This document shows, in pieces, positions 62,845 to 64,000 of a stretch of 64,000 nt of DNA. Both the position numbers and the translations under genes were made by a program. Source of the DNA: Bradyrhizobium sp. 149 (GTDB taxonomy: Bacteria > Pseudomonadota > Alphaproteobacteria > Rhizobiales > Xanthobacteraceae); NCBI RefSeq assembly GCF_023073915.1, contig NZ_JADPKK010000023.1:744001-808000 (forward strand), in the 5' to 3' direction. The number at the start of each line of letters is the position of its first letter. The stretch's first letter is position 1. Under the pieces are notes generated by a model, which saw only the letters and a list, made by a program, of their open reading frames with translations, had not been told where the DNA came from and did no database searches.

Positions 62845-64000
62845 TCAACCGGCCTGCTTCACGCGCATGTACCATTCGACGAGCCGGCGAACCTGACGCT
62901 CGGTGTAGCCACGCTCCACCATGCGTGCGACGAATTCGCCGTGCTTCTTCTCCGTCTCGCCGTCCTTCTTCGACCCGAAGGAGATGACCGGAAGCAGGTC
63001 CTCGACCTGCGAGAATATCCGCTTTTCGATCACATCGCGAATCTTCTCGTAGGAGATCCAGGTCGGATTCTTGCCACCGTTCTGGGCGCGCGATCGTAAC
63101 GAGAATTTGACCACCTCGTTGCGGAAATCCTTCGGGTTGGCGATGCCCGCCGGCTTCTCGATCTTGGTCAATTCCTGGTTCAAGAGTTCGCGATCAAGCA
63201 GCTGGCCGGTATCGGCATCCTTGAAATCCTGGTCCTCGATCCAGGCATCGGCATAATCGACGTAACGGTCGAACAGGTTCTGGCCGTAATCCGAGTAGGA
63301 TTCGAGATAGGCCTTCTGGATCTCGTTGCCGATGAACTCGGCATAACGCGGCGCCAGATCCGCCTTGATGAACTCGAGGTAGCGCTTCTCGACTTCCTCG
63401 GGCAGCTGCTCGCGTTTGATCGACTGCTCCAGCGCGTACATCAGATGCACGGCGTCGGCGGCGACTTCCTGCGGATCATGGTTGAAGGTGGCAGCAAGGA
63501 TCTTGAAGGCAAAGCGCGTGGAGACACCGTCCATGCCCTCGTCGACGCCGGCGGCATCACGATATTCCTGGACGCTGCGCGCCTTCGGATCGGATTCCTT
63601 CAGGCTTTCGCCGTCGTAAACCCGCATCTTGGCGTACACCGTGGAATTCTCGTGCTTGCGCAGGCGCGACATCACCGAGAACCGCGCCAGGGTCTCCAGC
63701 GTCGAGGGCGCGCAAGGCGCCGCCGCCAGCTCGGAGCCCTGGATCAGCTTCTCGTAGATCTTCTGCTCCTCCGTGACCCGCAGGCAGTACGGCACCTTGA
63801 TCACGCAGATGCGGTCGATGAAGGCCTCGTTGTTCTTGTTGGCCTTGAAGCTCGACCACTCGGCTTCGTTGGAGTGCGCGAGGATAACGCCGGTGAACGG
63901 GATCGCGCCGATGTTCTCGGTGCCGATGTAATTGCCTTCCTGCGTCGCGGTGAGCAGCGGGTGCAGCATCTTGATCGGCGCCTTAAACATCTCGACGAAC
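62845..64000 (-). CDS. yeaG: PrkA/YeaG serine protein kinase (partial)
   Basis: C-terminal 384 residues; the N-terminus lies beyond the window end. Contains the last part of the AAA-like module (LHPLLTATQEGNYIGTENIG, ILAHSNEAEW, FIDRICVIKVPY) and the C-terminal kinase-like domain ending MRVKQAG. First gene of the yeaG-yeaH-ycgB operon, which in E. coli supports survival in nutrient and other stresses. Confidence 0.94.
   Translation of the reverse strand, partial: FVEMFKAPIKMLHPLLTATQEGNYIGTENIGAIPFTGVILAHSNEAEWSSFKANKNNEAFIDRICVIKVPYCLRVTEEQKIYEKLIQGSELAAAPCAPSTLETLARFSVMSRLRKHENSTVYAKMRVYDGESLKESDPKARSVQEYRDAAGVDEGMDGVSTRFAFKILAATFNHDPQEVAADAVHLMYALEQSIKREQLPEEVEKRYLEFIKADLAPRYAEFIGNEIQKAYLESYSDYGQNLFDRYVDYADAWIEDQDFKDADTGQLLDRELLNQELTKIEKPAGIANPKDFRNEVVKFSLRSRAQNGGKNPTWISYEKIRDVIEKRIFSQVEDLLPVISFGSKKDGETEKKHGEFVARMVERGYTERQVRRLVEWYMRVKQAG

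Overview
The window looks like chromosomal DNA of a Bradyrhizobium-type alphaproteobacterium. Three things point there. The GC content and third-position GC are high. An enolase-superfamily gene at 40322-41491 matches, residue for residue at its catalytic positions, the D-tartrate dehydratase described from Bradyrhizobium japonicum. The spacers also carry many dispersed palindromic repeats of the kind I associate with that genus. This is inference from remembered families; no database was searched. I see no phage, plasmid, CRISPR, tRNA or rRNA, and no transposase. Most of the window is ordinary metabolic and stress chromosome, with a few unusual arrangements.

Layout. 1-10 kb: an ABC-F translation factor (cut by the edge), a 2-hydroxyacid dehydrogenase, an NAD epimerase, a YkuD L,D-transpeptidase with a repetitive proline-rich stalk, two rhodanese proteins, a CoxE-like VWA protein and its MoxR ATPase partner. 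10-19 kb: single enzymes (GMC oxidoreductase, two small exported or hypothetical proteins, SMP-30 lactonase, GST, intracellular PHA depolymerase, a catalase-like heme protein) and an AraC regulator. 19-28.5 kb: a complete peptide-type ABC importer co-transcribed with a flavin amino-acid oxidase-like enzyme and a glyoxylate/hydroxypyruvate reductase, divergent from an XRE-cupin regulator. This reads as a catabolic unit for an N-containing organic acid. 28.5-38 kb: a gene broken by one TGA, an acetyltransferase, an orphan binding protein, an RND efflux pair, an MFS exporter and an AraC regulator. 38-44 kb: malonyl-CoA decarboxylase, a broken GIY-YIG gene bracketed by two repeats, D-tartrate dehydratase, and an amidase-GPX-DUF3297 operon. 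Five of the window's nine copies of one repeat family lie here. 44-49.6 kb: pqqABCDE followed without a break by a prolyl aminopeptidase and a DUF4286 protein. 50-55 kb: a three-gene 2-oxoacid:acceptor oxidoreductase with its own GltD-like flavoprotein. 55-60 kb: a class III cyclase fused to a SUMF1-like domain, exported small proteins, and an ArsR-SRPBCC-DUF1801 operon with a clear operator/promoter. 60-64 kb: the ycgB-yeaH-yeaG stress triad (yeaG cut by the edge).

Most notable points: the compact oxidoreductase operon at 50350-55018; the peptidase coupled to pqqE; two genes whose only visible lesion is a TGA where Trp is expected; a repeat family with mosaic arms, two copies of which frame a GIY-YIG nuclease gene; a catalase-like protein with Phe in place of the distal His; and a cyclase fused to a SUMF1-type domain that lacks the catalytic cysteines.
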